Shown: in pieces, positions 48,276 through 58,374 of the stretch
How the letters are laid out: every line of letters starts with the position of its first letter
Numbering within the stretch: the first letter of the stretch is position 1
From: Thalassotalea atypica
GTDB lineage: Bacteria; Pseudomonadota; Gammaproteobacteria; Enterobacterales; Alteromonadaceae
Direction of reading: 5' to 3'
Length of the DNA stretch: 64,000 nucleotides
NCBI RefSeq assembly: GCF_030295975.1
Contig: NZ_AP027364.1
Span: 620,001-684,000 of the forward strand
The notes under the pieces: model-generated
Told to the model about the DNA's origin: nothing
Databases searched by the model: none
The model's input: the letters and a program-made list of their open reading frames with translations, nothing else
Translations under genes and position numbers: made by a program

Positions 48276-49127
48276 TTACTTCGATAGCGTTACTTGCAAG
48301 TTATCTATCAATCTTGCTTTTCCGCAATGTGCAGCGGCAAGTATGACTAAATCAGTATCATCTTCACTGGCGGGCTGTAATGAACGTGCGTTACAAATGT
48401 GGATGTAATCTGTCTTCATGCCGGCTTCGTCAATTTTACTGGCCGCTTGCTTGGCTAAACCGATAAAATCTGTGCTGGTTTGAATTTTATCGCTCAACCA
48501 TTGCATACTTTGGTGTAACGCAGGTGCAATGGCTTTTTCTTCAGAAGTTAAATAATTGTTCCGGGAACTCATCGCCAAACCACTTTCTTCTCTACAGGTA
48601 GCAACCGGAATAATCTCTACTGGCATAGATAGGTCTTCAACCATAGCTTGGATTACTTGTACTTGTTGATAGTCTTTTAAACCAAAACAGGCAATATCAG
48701 GCTGCACAAGGTTGAATAGCTTGCATACAATTGTCGCTACACCTCTGAAATGGCCTGGACGGCTCTCGCCACAATAGCCCTCGGATACGTTTGGTACGTC
48801 AACAAAGCTTTGCTTATCGAGGCCTTTAGGGTAGATAATCTCTGGTGTTGGTGTGAACAGCAGATCAGTACCTTCAGCAATAAGTTTTTCTTTATCGTCT
48901 GTTAAGGTGCGAGGATAACTGCCAATATCTTCATTAGCGCCAAATTGCATCGGGTTAACAAAAATACTAGCCACTATTTTGTCGGCGTGCTTTTTTGCTT
49001 CAGTTACTAAAGAAATATGCCCGGCATGTAAATTTCCCATGGTCGGTACAAAGCCGACTTTAAGTCCTTTTAGGTGCCATTCCTTAACTTGCGCTCGCAA
49101 AGCGTTGATATCTGAAACTGTGTTCAT
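48276..49127 (-). CDS. panC: Pantothenate synthetase
   Basis: 283 residues, the same as E. coli PanC. Joins pantoate and beta-alanine using ATP. Motifs are the HxGH-type PTMGNLHAGHISLV, NPMQFGANEDIGSYPRT and the second ATP motif MSSRNNYLT. Nine bases after panB on the same strand; the panP gene that supplies beta-alanine faces it. Confidence 0.97.
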   Translation of the reverse strand: MNTVSDINALRAQVKEWHLKGLKVGFVPTMGNLHAGHISLVTEAKKHADKIVASIFVNPMQFGANEDIGSYPRTLTDDKEKLIAEGTDLLFTPTPEIIYPKGLDKQSFVDVPNVSEGYCGESRPGHFRGVATIVCKLFNLVQPDIACFGLKDYQQVQVIQAMVEDLSMPVEIIPVATCREESGLAMSSRNNYLTSEEKAIAPALHQSMQWLSDKIQTSTDFIGLAKQAASKIDEAGMKTDYIHICNARSLQPASEDDTDLVILAAAHCGKARLIDNLQVTLSK

Positions 49128-49136
49128 CGTTTGTTT

Positions 49137-49931
49137 CTACTTGAATATATGATCTGGACCAGGGAAATTACCGTTACTCACTTCTTCGATATACAGTTCT
49201 ATCGCTTTTTTGATATCTCCAGTGTCGACCAAAAAGTTGCGTGAAAATTTAGGCATATAGCTACAAGAAATGCCAAGTGCATCATGCATGACTAAGATTT
49301 GCCCGTCAGTGTGTTTGCCCGCGCCAATGCCTATAGTAGGTATAGAGACTGCTTCTGAAATGGCTTTTCCTAGTCCTTCTGGGATACATTCTAAAACGAT
49401 CAACTGAACACCAGCAGCTTCAAGTGCTTTTGCGTGTTCGACCATTTCCAATGCTTTATCTTCTTGACGGCCTTGCACTTTAAACCCGCCAAATACATTA
49501 ACCGATTGTGGTGTAAGCCCCAAATGTCCACAAACAGGAATTCCTCGCTCAACTAGGCCTTTAATGGTGTCAACTAGCCAAAGTCCTCCTTCCATTTTGA
49601 CCATGCTTGCCCCTGCTTGCATTAGCTTGGCCGCATTTGAGTATGCCTGCTCAGTTGTTGCGTAGGTCATAAAAGGCATATCGGCAATGATTAATGTTTC
49701 TTCCACGCCACGTGCAACACAGCCCGTGTGATAAGCCATATCACCGATGGAAACAGGTAAAGTATCGTTCTGGCCTTGAAGTACCATGCCGAGGGAATCG
49801 CCAATGAGAATGGCGTGAATGCCTGCTTGATCAAATAGCTTAGCAAAGCTGGCATCATAAGCCGTAATGGTGGATATTTTTTCGCCTTGTTGTTTCATCT
49901 TTAACAAGGTGGCGGTCGTAATTTTGGCCAT
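49137..49931 (-). CDS. panB: Ketopantoate hydroxymethyltransferase
   Basis: 264 residues, equal to E. coli. Adds a hydroxymethyl group to 2-oxoisovalerate, first step of pantothenate synthesis. Motifs [60 protein letters not shown]. Operon panB-panC, about 100 bases after folK. Confidence 0.97.
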   Translation of the reverse strand: MAKITTATLLKMKQQGEKISTITAYDASFAKLFDQAGIHAILIGDSLGMVLQGQNDTLPVSIGDMAYHTGCVARGVEETLIIADMPFMTYATTEQAYSNAAKLMQAGASMVKMEGGLWLVDTIKGLVERGIPVCGHLGLTPQSVNVFGGFKVQGRQEDKALEMVEHAKALEAAGVQLIVLECIPEGLGKAISEAVSIPTIGIGAGKHTDGQILVMHDALGISCSYMPKFSRNFLVDTGDIKKAIELYIEEVSNGNFPGPDHIFK

Positions 49932-50031
49932 AATGTTTTCCGAATTATTTAAGCGGCGCTAGCGTCGCATAATCCCTTGATTGTATCAAGTTTATTGGAT
50001 GAATGCTGATTATCGTAAATCAATTTGAATA

Positions 50032-50529
50032 TTACTCTTGACGCAGCTGGCTATGAATTTTAAGTCCATTGTTTGCAACTAGCTTGCTCAATGCCATGAC
50101 AGAACGTCCATCGGGTAAAGATAAATTAGGCGCTATTTCAGCGAGAGGAGTAAGCACAAACTCACGTTCAGTCATGCCGTAGTGAGGAACAGTTAATCGC
50201 TCATTATTGATCACTTCATCGCCAAATAAGATGATGTCCAAATCGAGAACACGCGGCCCCCATCGGTTATCTTTTCTTACTCGGCCTGCTGTATTCTCAA
50301 TTGTTTGTAATTGATCTAATAAGGAGAGTGGCGCTAATGTCGTTTCGAGAGCAAGCACTGCATTCATGTAGTCTGGCTGATCTTTTGGCCCCATCGGACG
50401 GCTAAAATAAAGATGCGATACATGTAGTAGCTTACAGCTAGAAATATTTTCAATCGCCGTTACGGCCTGACGTATTTGTTGTTCAGGATCAGACAGGTTG
50501 CTGCCCAACCCTACATAGGCGATGGTCAT
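50032..50529 (-). CDS. folK: HPPK: 2-amino-4-hydroxy-6-hydroxymethyldihydropteridine pyrophosphokinase
   Basis: 165 residues from ATG 50529 (MTIAYVGLGSNL). Folate pathway pyrophosphokinase. Motifs GLGSNLSDPEQQI, the substrate loop, and the signature RWGPRVLDLDIILFGD. One base separates its start from the pcnB stop, an operon with translational coupling. The frame is open 20 codons further upstream inside pcnB; that part is not family-like. Confidence 0.96.
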   Translation of the reverse strand: MTIAYVGLGSNLSDPEQQIRQAVTAIENISSCKLLHVSHLYFSRPMGPKDQPDYMNAVLALETTLAPLSLLDQLQTIENTAGRVRKDNRWGPRVLDLDIILFGDEVINNERLTVPHYGMTEREFVLTPLAEIAPNLSLPDGRSVMALSKLVANNGLKIHSQLRQE

Positions 50530-50530
50530 G

Positions 50531-51931
50531 TTATTGTGGAGTAACTGTTTTTTTAGGTTTACGACGCTTTCGTACACTGCGCCTAGCACCTGAACGGCTA
50601 CTCGGTAAACTTTTCAATAATATTTGTTGTTTGTCTGAGTCAGCATGCTGAAACTCTGTCCACCATGATGCGAGCTCTTGAGCGTCTCCACCTTCAATTT
50701 CACCGCGAATTAATAAGAAGTCATATCCGGCTCTAAATTTTGGATGCTCTAAGCATTTATATGCGCGCTTACCTTCTCGGCGAGCCAGTTTATCTTGCAA
50801 TATCCAAATGTCTTTCATTGGAGCTTGAAAGCGCTTAGGGATAGCGATACTACGTTGCTGCTCTCCCATGATCTCTCCTAGGGCGTTAAAGAACGCGTCT
50901 TGTGGGGTTAGATCTGTGCTATGTTTAAGTGCAACTATGCGCTGCTGCAATGGGTACCACAATAATGCCGCTAATAAAAATGCAGGCGTTACGCGCTGAT
51001 TATTGTTGATTCTTTTATCGGTATTATTGAGTGATAGTTCAATCAACTCAATCATTTGCGGTGTTTCTTTTTGATTTAGCACCTGTTCAACAATTGGAAA
51101 TAAGTGCTTGAGTAAATTGTAATCTCGTAACATATCAAAGTTGGCTTTAGCTTTGCCTGATATAAACAATTTCAAGAACTCTTCGAACATACGAGCAGGG
51201 GGAATATGCGAAAGTAATTCACCTAAAGGCAAAATCGGGGCACTTGTTTCCTTGCTTATTTTCATATCGAGTTTGGTCGCAAAACGGATTGCTCTTAGCA
51301 TGCGAACAGGATCTTCTCGATAGCGCGTTTCAGGATCTCCAATCAATCGAATACTGCGTTGTTCTATATCTTTAACACCATTGGCAAAATCATAAATCTT
51401 GAAGTCCCTTGCTGAGTAATACAGAGCATTGATGGTAAAGTCTCGGCGTTCAGCGTCTTCATTAATTGAGCCATAGATGTTGTCGCGTAATAGCATGCCA
51501 TGGTCGCTTTGTTTCGAGGTTTTTTGACAAGCCTTTTGAGTGCCGTCATTTTCATGATGACCTCTAAATGTTGCTACTTCGATTATTTCACGGCCAAACA
51601 CAATATGAGCAAGGCGAAAGCGACGACCAATGAGACGGCAGTTTCTAAATAATCCTTTGATTTCTTCCGGCGTGGCATTGGTTGCAATATCAAAATCTTT
51701 GGGTTCAATGCCTAATAGCATGTCACGAACACCACCACCAACTAAGTATGCATCAAAGCCACCTTTATCTAATCGATAGAGGACTTTTAGCGCATTACTA
51801 CTGATGTATTTTCGAGTAACGGTATGCTGATCTCTAGGGATCACAATTGGAGTTGAAAATGTGTTAGCCAATGTTGTTGATGTTTCTTGTTTCAATAACT
51901 TTTTACACAAATTGATTACGCGTTTAATAAT
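50531..51931 (-). CDS. pcnB: Poly(A) polymerase I, predicted ATT start
   Basis: Adds 3' poly(A) tails that promote RNA decay. Nucleotidyltransferase motif LVGGGVRDMLLG with PKDFDIATNA, then GRRFRLAHI, the RREDFTIN-type EDAERRDFTIN, and a basic tail SGARRSVRKRRKPKK. The start is placed at ATT 51931: from there the product reads IIKRVINLCKKLLKQE, aligning residue by residue with the E. coli start MFTRVANFCRKVLSRE, and GAGG lies 5 bases upstream. E. coli pcnB is known to start at AUU. The first conventional-type candidate in frame is TTG 51910. 466 residues from ATT; E. coli 465. Confidence 0.9.
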   Translation of the reverse strand: MIKRVINLCKKLLKQETSTTLANTFSTPIVIPRDQHTVTRKYISSNALKVLYRLDKGGFDAYLVGGGVRDMLLGIEPKDFDIATNATPEEIKGLFRNCRLIGRRFRLAHIVFGREIIEVATFRGHHENDGTQKACQKTSKQSDHGMLLRDNIYGSINEDAERRDFTINALYYSARDFKIYDFANGVKDIEQRSIRLIGDPETRYREDPVRMLRAIRFATKLDMKISKETSAPILPLGELLSHIPPARMFEEFLKLFISGKAKANFDMLRDYNLLKHLFPIVEQVLNQKETPQMIELIELSLNNTDKRINNNQRVTPAFLLAALLWYPLQQRIVALKHSTDLTPQDAFFNALGEIMGEQQRSIAIPKRFQAPMKDIWILQDKLARREGKRAYKCLEHPKFRAGYDFLLIRGEIEGGDAQELASWWTEFQHADSDKQQILLKSLPSSRSGARRSVRKRRKPKKTVTPQ

Positions 51932-52106
51932 GCAGGCCTCAGAATTACGTTTAGTAAGGTAGAAAAGGATAAGACTTATCTCGGCGCAATTTTATAACAG
52001 TCGCTGTAAAAAGAGAACGAAAATAACCGATTTAGCTCAATAGCTACGCATTTATTGCTGATTTATTGTAGTTTTTAGTTTTTGACGGCCTATTCGTAAT
52101 CAAAGT

Positions 52107-53006
52107 TTAGCTAAACTCTATTTGAGTTTGTCTAGGGATATTACTGATTGACCAATTTTCAACGGCCCATTTTATTATTTCCGAGACATCTGCATCGAGT
52201 AGTTGCTTAAGTGGTTGTTGACCGAGAAAAGCCAGTGCTGCGATTAAGCTTGGTTGTGGACGAGTTGTGCTGATGCTAGGTGCGTTATTTTGTTTACTCA
52301 GCTTATATCCTTCACTATTCACGGCTAATGGAAAATGTCCAAACTGTGGCGGAGCAACGTTCAAGGTTTTATAGAATGTTAGTTGTCTGGCAGTAGGCTC
52401 AAGCAGATCACAGCCACGAATAACGTGGCTAATACCTTGGTAAATATCATCAATAACAACGGCAAGTTGATAGGCGTATAACCCGTCTTTACGTTTGATG
52501 GTAAAATCTTCATGTGCCAGTGCATGATCGCAATGTACCTGACCTTGTATTAAGTCATGATAACCGATAATCGGGTAGTGATTGACTAATCGAGTGGCAC
52601 AATTATTTTCAGGTAAATTTCTATCTCGACAATGGCCTTGATAAATACCACCAATTTTTTTTATTCGTGCACGAGTACAATCACAAAAATAGCTTAGCTG
52701 TTTTTGATTAAGCTCGGTTAGAATTTGATCGTAAAATTGAGATTGCCTGCTCTGATATAGCTCGGTTTCGTCCCAATGAAGGCCATAAGCCTCTAATGTG
52801 CTAAGTATTTGCTTACTAGCACCAACTTTTTCTCGTGGTGGGTCAATGTCTTCAATTCGCACTAACCATAAGCCATGATTTGTTTTTGCATCAAGGTAAC
52901 TTGCTAGCGCAGCAATCAGCGAACCAAAGTGTAAAAAACCTGAAGGTGAAGGGGCGAAGCGGCCTCGATATTGATTATCAGACCGCTTGGGAAGCGAAAA
53001 CGCCAT
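52107..53006 (-). CDS. gluQ: Glutamyl-Q tRNA(Asp) synthetase
   Basis: 299 residues; a truncated glutamyl-tRNA synthetase without anticodon-binding domain, which glutamylates queuosine in tRNA-Asp. HIGH-like motif RFAPSPSGFLHFGSLIAA, zinc ligands in CDCTRARIKKIGG and HCRD, and a KMSKS-like KLSKQNNA. It follows dksA after 26 bases on the same strand, as in E. coli (dksA-gluQ). 175 bases separate it from pcnB. Confidence 0.94.
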   Translation of the reverse strand: MAFSLPKRSDNQYRGRFAPSPSGFLHFGSLIAALASYLDAKTNHGLWLVRIEDIDPPREKVGASKQILSTLEAYGLHWDETELYQSRQSQFYDQILTELNQKQLSYFCDCTRARIKKIGGIYQGHCRDRNLPENNCATRLVNHYPIIGYHDLIQGQVHCDHALAHEDFTIKRKDGLYAYQLAVVIDDIYQGISHVIRGCDLLEPTARQLTFYKTLNVAPPQFGHFPLAVNSEGYKLSKQNNAPSISTTRPQPSLIAALAFLGQQPLKQLLDADVSEIIKWAVENWSISNIPRQTQIEFS

Positions 53007-53032
53007 TTTTGATGTACTGGTCTAGGTACTGA

Positions 53033-53473
53033 TTAACCAGCCATCTGACGTTCTTTGATTTCTGCAAGAGTTTTACACTCAATACATAAATCAGCTGTTG
53101 GGCGGGCTTCTAAACGGCGAATGCCAATTTCTATACCACAAGATTTACAAAAACCGAATTCGTCTTCTTCAATCAATTGAAGCGTTTTTTCGATTTTTTT
53201 AATCAACTTACGTTCACGGTCACGAGTACGCAATTCTAAACTGAATTCTTCTTCCTGTGCTGCACGATCGACAGGATCTGGGAAGTTCGCCGCTTCGTCT
53301 TGCATATGAGTTACTGTACGATCTACTTCTTCACGAAGTTGAATGCGCCAAGCATCAAGAATCTTTTTAAAGTGTTCAAGTTGCTCTGTATTCATGTACT
53401 CTTCGTTTGGCTTTTCTTGGTATGGCTCTACACCAGCCAAAGCTAAAATACCGAGCGCTTTATTTTTTGGCAT
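53033..53473 (-). CDS. dksA: RNA polymerase-binding transcription factor DksA
   Basis: 146 residues from ATG 53473 ([11 protein letters not shown]. coli 151), preceded by AGGAG 8 bases upstream; the 28 codons further upstream are not family-like. Coiled coil with the acidic tip [19 protein letters not shown], then the zinc finger CKSCG...CIECK. Works with ppGpp at rRNA promoters. First gene of dksA-gluQ. Confidence 0.96.
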   Translation of the reverse strand: MPKNKALGILALAGVEPYQEKPNEEYMNTEQLEHFKKILDAWRIQLREEVDRTVTHMQDEAANFPDPVDRAAQEEEFSLELRTRDRERKLIKKIEKTLQLIEEDEFGFCKSCGIEIGIRRLEARPTADLCIECKTLAEIKERQMAG

Positions 53474-53964
53474 GCTAAATCTCCTAATGCTAATGGACCA
53501 GTATGGGGAGCTCTTATAGCCCGCTTGCATCGTTTTCCATCTGGTTGCAGTTGCCAATATTAAATAGGCTTAACTAACATCGCTATATTGTGCTTAAGCC
53601 TAATAAATTCAAGTGAATAGATTAAAAAAATTAAATAACACTATAAAATCATGGTGTTAAGCTTTTATCATCTACATGGTGTTGTATTCAAACACCCACA
53701 ACCAAGAACTTTTATCAAGTTTTTAGGGGGTTAGTCAATCATTATCCGCGGATCATAAACAAAATATATCTAATTGCCGAGATAATTGCATTACATTGTA
53801 AATGCATTGAGTCAAGAAATGTCTATTTGTTTCAGCCTGAACATGTAATGTAATGATTGATTTCTGTATTAGGCTTTAGACATAAAGCATTACACAATCT
53901 CATGATTTAAGACGTTTTTATCATATTTAATGATGTTCTGATTTACTTAAGTTCATGATGGATA
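53474..53964. other. Intergenic region between dksA and the sulfotransferase-like gene
   Basis: 491 AT-rich bases with divergent genes on both sides, thus promoters for dksA (minus) and the plus gene. Visible: a 10-bp perfect palindrome ATCCGCGGAT (53744-53753), the imperfect palindrome TGCATTACATTGTAAATGCA (53787-53806), and repeated TTACAT/ATGTAA words to 53900. No terminator, ORF or RNA gene recognised. Confidence 0.4.
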
Positions 53965-55029
53965 ATGACCTATTCTACAATTACGGCGGTGTCGACTAAG
54001 CAGCTGTTGAACGACGCGGACTATTTTTTACACGCATTTAATAAGAGCACTGATACCTTCACTTTTGTTAAAACTAATCAAAGCACTCTGCAGCAATTGG
54101 CTTTTGTTGATGGAAGAGAGAAGATCACTGTTGATGATACCTGTTATCAGCTAAAAACTGATGATATTGAGTCGCAATTTTTGCCTAATGACAGTAAAGC
54201 ATCTTTGCGATTTATCTTTCATATTGGTTTTTGTGGTTCGACGCTGTTAGCAAATGCGTTGGGTCAGCAAGCTGATAAAGTACTATGTTATAAAGAGCCG
54301 CAAGTACTGATCGAGCTTGCCCAGTTAAAGGCAAGTCAGCATTTATGTTATCGTGATAAAGCGATGTGGCAAAAGCATTTACGATTTTGTCTTTCACAAT
54401 TGAATAAGACATTCTCACTTGCTCAAACAGCGGTAATTAAGCCTTCTAATTGGGTTAATAGCTTGTTACCCGATATTGTTAAAAGTGGTCGTGACATACG
54501 AGCGGTGTTTGTTTCAATGCCAATAGAAGATTATCTAATTGCAGTATTTCGCGGTGGACAGCAGCGATTTCAATTTATTTATCAATTGCGTCAACATTTG
54601 GTTCAGGTCTTGCCTGAGTATGCTGCGTTATGCCAAGAAATTGATATCAGTGAAGATGATATTTTGTTGCAAGTGGGTAAAACCACAGCCATTGTTTACC
54701 TTATGCAACAGCAATTATTTATACAGGCAAAAGCACAGCTTTCAAGCGAACATCATAAAGCCATCAATTACCATCAAATCAGTACAGTGCCAGAAACCAG
54801 TATTAAACAGGTGTCACAAGCATTGCAGCTGGGCTTAGAGACACAGGAAATACAATGCGCTATTGCGGCGTCCTTCACAAAACATGCTAAGGATAGTAGT
54901 TATGATTACAACGTCAATAATCAAGCTGAGATTAATCAACAGGTTGTGGATTACTATCGTTTTATTTTTGAACAAGCTTCTCTTTGGTATCACTCGATTA
55001 GTAATACCAGTCATATAAAAATTGCTTAA
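53965..55029 (+). CDS. Sulfotransferase-like P-loop protein
   Basis: 354 residues, no signal peptide or membrane helix. Near residue 85 it has FIFHIGFCGSTLLANALG, which resembles the PAPS-binding 5' loop of sulfotransferases (RSGSTLL type), and further on SGRDIRAVFVSMPIEDYL, which fits the 3'-phosphate region. The rest is helical with no other recognised domain. SD is weak. It sits between dksA and sfsA, which are neighbours in E. coli, so it is an insertion relative to that order. Substrate unknown; a kinase-like P-loop cannot be excluded. Confidence 0.55.
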   Translation: MTYSTITAVSTKQLLNDADYFLHAFNKSTDTFTFVKTNQSTLQQLAFVDGREKITVDDTCYQLKTDDIESQFLPNDSKASLRFIFHIGFCGSTLLANALGQQADKVLCYKEPQVLIELAQLKASQHLCYRDKAMWQKHLRFCLSQLNKTFSLAQTAVIKPSNWVNSLLPDIVKSGRDIRAVFVSMPIEDYLIAVFRGGQQRFQFIYQLRQHLVQVLPEYAALCQEIDISEDDILLQVGKTTAIVYLMQQQLFIQAKAQLSSEHHKAINYHQISTVPETSIKQVSQALQLGLETQEIQCAIAASFTKHAKDSSYDYNVNNQAEINQQVVDYYRFIFEQASLWYHSISNTSHIKIA

Positions 55030-55036
55030 TTAATGC

Positions 55037-55735
55037 TTATGGAAAGTTGATCTTTTGCGCTAATTGGATGTTGCTAGGAGATATCGCTGCCTTATAAACC
55101 AGAACTTCAACGCCTTGCGTCATGGCTTCATGAAGGAGATCCGCATAGTCTTTATCAATGTGTGCTGCGGCCGCAAAATTGTTTATGCCGGTATGTAAAA
55201 CTGCGAAAAGTAAAACTGCACGTTTACCAGTGGCGGCCATGGCAATAAGTTCGCGTAAGTGCTTTTGTCCCCTTGTCGTGATGGTATCAGGAAAGTAGCC
55301 ATTGTTACGCTCAAGTAAAGTGACGCTCTTCACTTCTACATATACATCATTGTTGCCACCACCTGTGAGAAGTAAATCAATTTTACTGTTTTCATGACCA
55401 TATTTCACTTCTCTGGTGATTGTCTCATAATCTTGTAATTCACTGATTGTGCCATCAAGAATCGCCTGTTCTGCTAATTGGTTGGCTTTGATGGTGTTCA
55501 CACATATAAAATGATCTGTGTATTGACTTTGCGTTAGCTCCCAACTGTATGGGTACTTTCTTTTTGGGTTATCGGAAGTGCTATACCAAATGGTGTCACC
55601 GGGCTCTGCACAACCAGTCATGGCGCCCGTGTTAGCGACATGGAGAGTAGTTTCTGTGCCATCTTCTAATATAACATCGCCAAGAAAACGCTTATAACGT
55701 TTAATGAGAGTGGCTTTTTTAAATTGTGTCTTCAT
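55037..55735 (-). CDS. sfsA: Sugar fermentation stimulation protein homologue SfsA
   Basis: 232 residues from ATG 55735 (E. coli 234). Family pattern [64 protein letters not shown]-fold plus nuclease-like fold; the E. coli protein was named for an effect on maltose genes and its activity is unclear. Part of the conserved dksA-sfsA-hrpB neighbourhood. Confidence 0.93.
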   Translation of the reverse strand: MKTQFKKATLIKRYKRFLGDVILEDGTETTLHVANTGAMTGCAEPGDTIWYSTSDNPKRKYPYSWELTQSQYTDHFICVNTIKANQLAEQAILDGTISELQDYETITREVKYGHENSKIDLLLTGGGNNDVYVEVKSVTLLERNNGYFPDTITTRGQKHLRELIAMAATGKRAVLLFAVLHTGINNFAAAAHIDKDYADLLHEAMTQGVEVLVYKAAISPSNIQLAQKINFP

Positions 55736-56003
55736 TGCCTTGCTACACCGAGTCAAAGTAAAGCTGGTGATTGTAAATTAAGTTATAAGTTTCTTCTAAA
55801 CATATAGCGAATAAATTGAGTTCTAGCGCATTAGTAATGCTCGCACCTATTAGATAGGTACTTTCTAATACATTTTTCGTTGAATATGTTCAAACCATTA
55901 ATCACAGCATAGACGCCCTTCGTCACTAATTTGTGTCAGTTAACTTATAAATGGTGTCTCTTATTAACAGTATATGTATTACCTACAAATAAGAAGGGGA
56001 CTA

Positions 56004-57278
56004 ATGATTCGCTATCAACAGATGAGTAGTGCGGCGTTTTATGCTGTGAAAAGACTAAATGTAATGTCTTTACTACGCTTGTTGGCAAAGCCGTTCTCGG
56101 TGTTTGCTTCCGTTATTGTGTTATCTAGCTGTGGCGGCTCTGATGGTCGGCCTTGTGCAAAAGACGTATCGCTTTGTATTGTCGAAGATCCTCCTCCGGT
56201 AGAGGTATGGTGGGAAGCACCTATTCCTGATTTTTCTGAAAATCCAGATAGACCGGTCATTTCATTACTGGGTGAACGAACACAATTGCTAGCAGTCGGT
56301 GAGTTTTATCTAGAAGAAGGTGCATTGGCAATAGATGAACAAGATGGCGATATATCATCGCAAGTTGTTATAGATGGTAGTGTTGATACCAATGCTATTG
56401 GTGATTATCTTGTGAGGTATTCTGTTACGGATAGTGATGATAATATGGCTATTGAACATGCTAGAATGGTTCGTGTCACGGCAAACACAAAGACAACTCT
56501 TACTCGGCGACCACTCGGTACTACATTTGCTAATTTCGGCTATTTTGAGCACCTACCACTAGATTATGGCGAGGCAACAGAGAAAAAACCGCCTTTACTG
56601 ATATATTTACATGGTTCAGGTGCTAACCTTGAGTTTCAGGACAATCAGGATCCGTTTTCTTCTCTCGACGCCGTTCTGGAAAATAACGGAATACCTAAAC
56701 TGATTGACGATGGTGAGTGGGATAATACTTTACCGTTTGTGATGGTTGCACCACACTTAGGTGCGTTACCTGATGTGGGTTATAGGGTGCGACTTAATGC
56801 TTTTGTTGACTACGCAATTCACACCTATGATATCGACGTCAATAGAGTTTATATAACGGGCTGGAGTAGTGGTGGCTTTTTAAGTTCAGCTTACAGTGTC
56901 GACTTTCCAGATAAAATTGCGGCCGTGGTTCCCGTAGCCTCAGGTCTTTCCATAGATGTGGAAGACTTACCCGATGATTTTTGTAATATTGAGGCTGTTC
57001 CTGTATGGATGTTTCATGGCACAGGTGATGAAGTCATTTCCCATGGAGACTCTATTAAGGCGTATCACGCAATATTAGATTTATGTCAGTCAAGGGTTTT
57101 ACCTAAATTATCATTATTGACCGGTGCTAGGCATCACATGCATCACGCAATTTACGACCTTTCTGCATTAGCTGGAGGGATCATCGATGGTGTAGAAGTT
57201 AATTACGATCCAAGGTTTCAACCCTATGATGAAAGTATCTATCACTGGCTGTTAAGTCATAGTTTGGAAGATAGGTAA
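56004..57278 (+). CDS. Lipoprotein esterase with DUF5011-type domain
   Basis: 424 residues from ATG 56004 (AAGGGG 4 bases upstream). A lipobox-like LSSC near residue 40 follows a hydrophobic stretch; an internal ATG may be the true start for a shorter leader. Next is an Ig-like DUF5011-type domain (YLEEGALAIDEQDGDISSQV, YLVRYSVTDSDDN), then an alpha/beta hydrolase of the LpqC/feruloyl-esterase-like kind with nucleophile Ser289 in GWSSGGFLSS and a C-terminal His in ARHHMHHAIYD. Envelope-bound hydrolase; the ester substrate is not known. Confidence 0.78.
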   Translation: MIRYQQMSSAAFYAVKRLNVMSLLRLLAKPFSVFASVIVLSSCGGSDGRPCAKDVSLCIVEDPPPVEVWWEAPIPDFSENPDRPVISLLGERTQLLAVGEFYLEEGALAIDEQDGDISSQVVIDGSVDTNAIGDYLVRYSVTDSDDNMAIEHARMVRVTANTKTTLTRRPLGTTFANFGYFEHLPLDYGEATEKKPPLLIYLHGSGANLEFQDNQDPFSSLDAVLENNGIPKLIDDGEWDNTLPFVMVAPHLGALPDVGYRVRLNAFVDYAIHTYDIDVNRVYITGWSSGGFLSSAYSVDFPDKIAAVVPVASGLSIDVEDLPDDFCNIEAVPVWMFHGTGDEVISHGDSIKAYHAILDLCQSRVLPKLSLLTGARHHMHHAIYDLSALAGGIIDGVEVNYDPRFQPYDESIYHWLLSHSLEDR

Positions 57279-57372
57279 CTTATTAGGACCAAAACCCTTT
57301 TGTTTGATGATGTGCAGTATTTTCATCAAATGGTGAATCGAGAGTTCTTATTAGCTGGTTGATCGTGCCGGG

Positions 57373-58137
57373 CTATTCATATTGAGCAAGCATTCCCTGC
57401 CAAAGGGGATCCAATACAATAAATTTCATCAATCGTTGTATTTCTTTATGCACGTCGGCGTTGTCTAAGTTTGTAAACGCACGACGCGAAAAAGAGTCAT
57501 GTGGGGTTGGGGAGATATGAAAAATATCTTCTAGTTTACCTTGTTTTCTAAGAAATTTAAAAACAGATTGGCTCACTAATCCCATGTTCGCACGTCCTTT
57601 TTTGACCAATTCGAGTACCTGTAATTCACCTATGGTGTCTATTCGCTGCAACTGACCTGCACTCACGGCTTCATTGATATTGAAATAGTAATAGCCGGCG
57701 ACACTGGCAACGGTTTTTCCAATAAGCGATTGGTAGTCGTTATATTCAAACGCAGATGATTTCAATGAAATAAACTCATCGCGGTCCGTATAAAAAGAAG
57801 GCAGCCATAAAAACTTATTCTCTGCTTCGTCATTGAACCAAACTGGGCTAACACCAATGACGACACCATCCAACTTGTTGTTCTTGATCATTCGCTCAAG
57901 TCGTTTCCTTGGGATGTAGATGGTGACAAATTCATAATTATTGCTTTTTGATGAAAGGTACTGAGAAAGATCGAAATACAAGCCATGTTCGTTTTCTTCA
58001 TCAACAATAAAGGGCGGTTTATTGTGATAGGTATAAAAGTTCACAATGTCCTTTTTTTGAGCGTTGACAGAAGCCGATAGAAAGATAGAAAGTGAAATCA
58101 ATAATAGCAAACGCACAGGGTTCATCTCTTGATACAT
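57373..58137 (-). CDS. Periplasmic amino-acid-type substrate-binding protein (SBP_bac_3-like)
   Basis: 254 residues with an N-terminal signal peptide (LLLLISLSIFLSASVNAQ). Body of the type II periplasmic-binding fold: FYTYHNKPPFIVDEENEHGLYFDLSQYL, LDGVVIGVSP, IGKTVASVAGYYYFN, LVKKGRANMGLVSQSVFKF. No ABC partner genes nearby, so a sensor role is possible. Start ambiguous: ATG 58137 or ATG 58125; the SD-like AAGAG abuts the latter. Confidence 0.7.
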   Translation of the reverse strand: MYQEMNPVRLLLLISLSIFLSASVNAQKKDIVNFYTYHNKPPFIVDEENEHGLYFDLSQYLSSKSNNYEFVTIYIPRKRLERMIKNNKLDGVVIGVSPVWFNDEAENKFLWLPSFYTDRDEFISLKSSAFEYNDYQSLIGKTVASVAGYYYFNINEAVSAGQLQRIDTIGELQVLELVKKGRANMGLVSQSVFKFLRKQGKLEDIFHISPTPHDSFSRRAFTNLDNADVHKEIQRLMKFIVLDPLWQGMLAQYE

Positions 58138-58374
58138 ATATACAAACTATAGGTAATGGTTGTATTTGTGCTAGCTAAATTTAATTTTAATTTCAATTTC
58201 TTCTATTAGCGGCTTAGTTCAAAAGCTTTTAATTAAAAACAAAGTATGGCTAACTCATCACTGAAAATTCACAATTTATCGATTACTGGTTTTTAATGTC
58301 ATTCTCAAAAACTACATAACTTTTTCTGCTAATACATTATACACTAAAGCCATTAATCACAGCCGGAGAATAAA

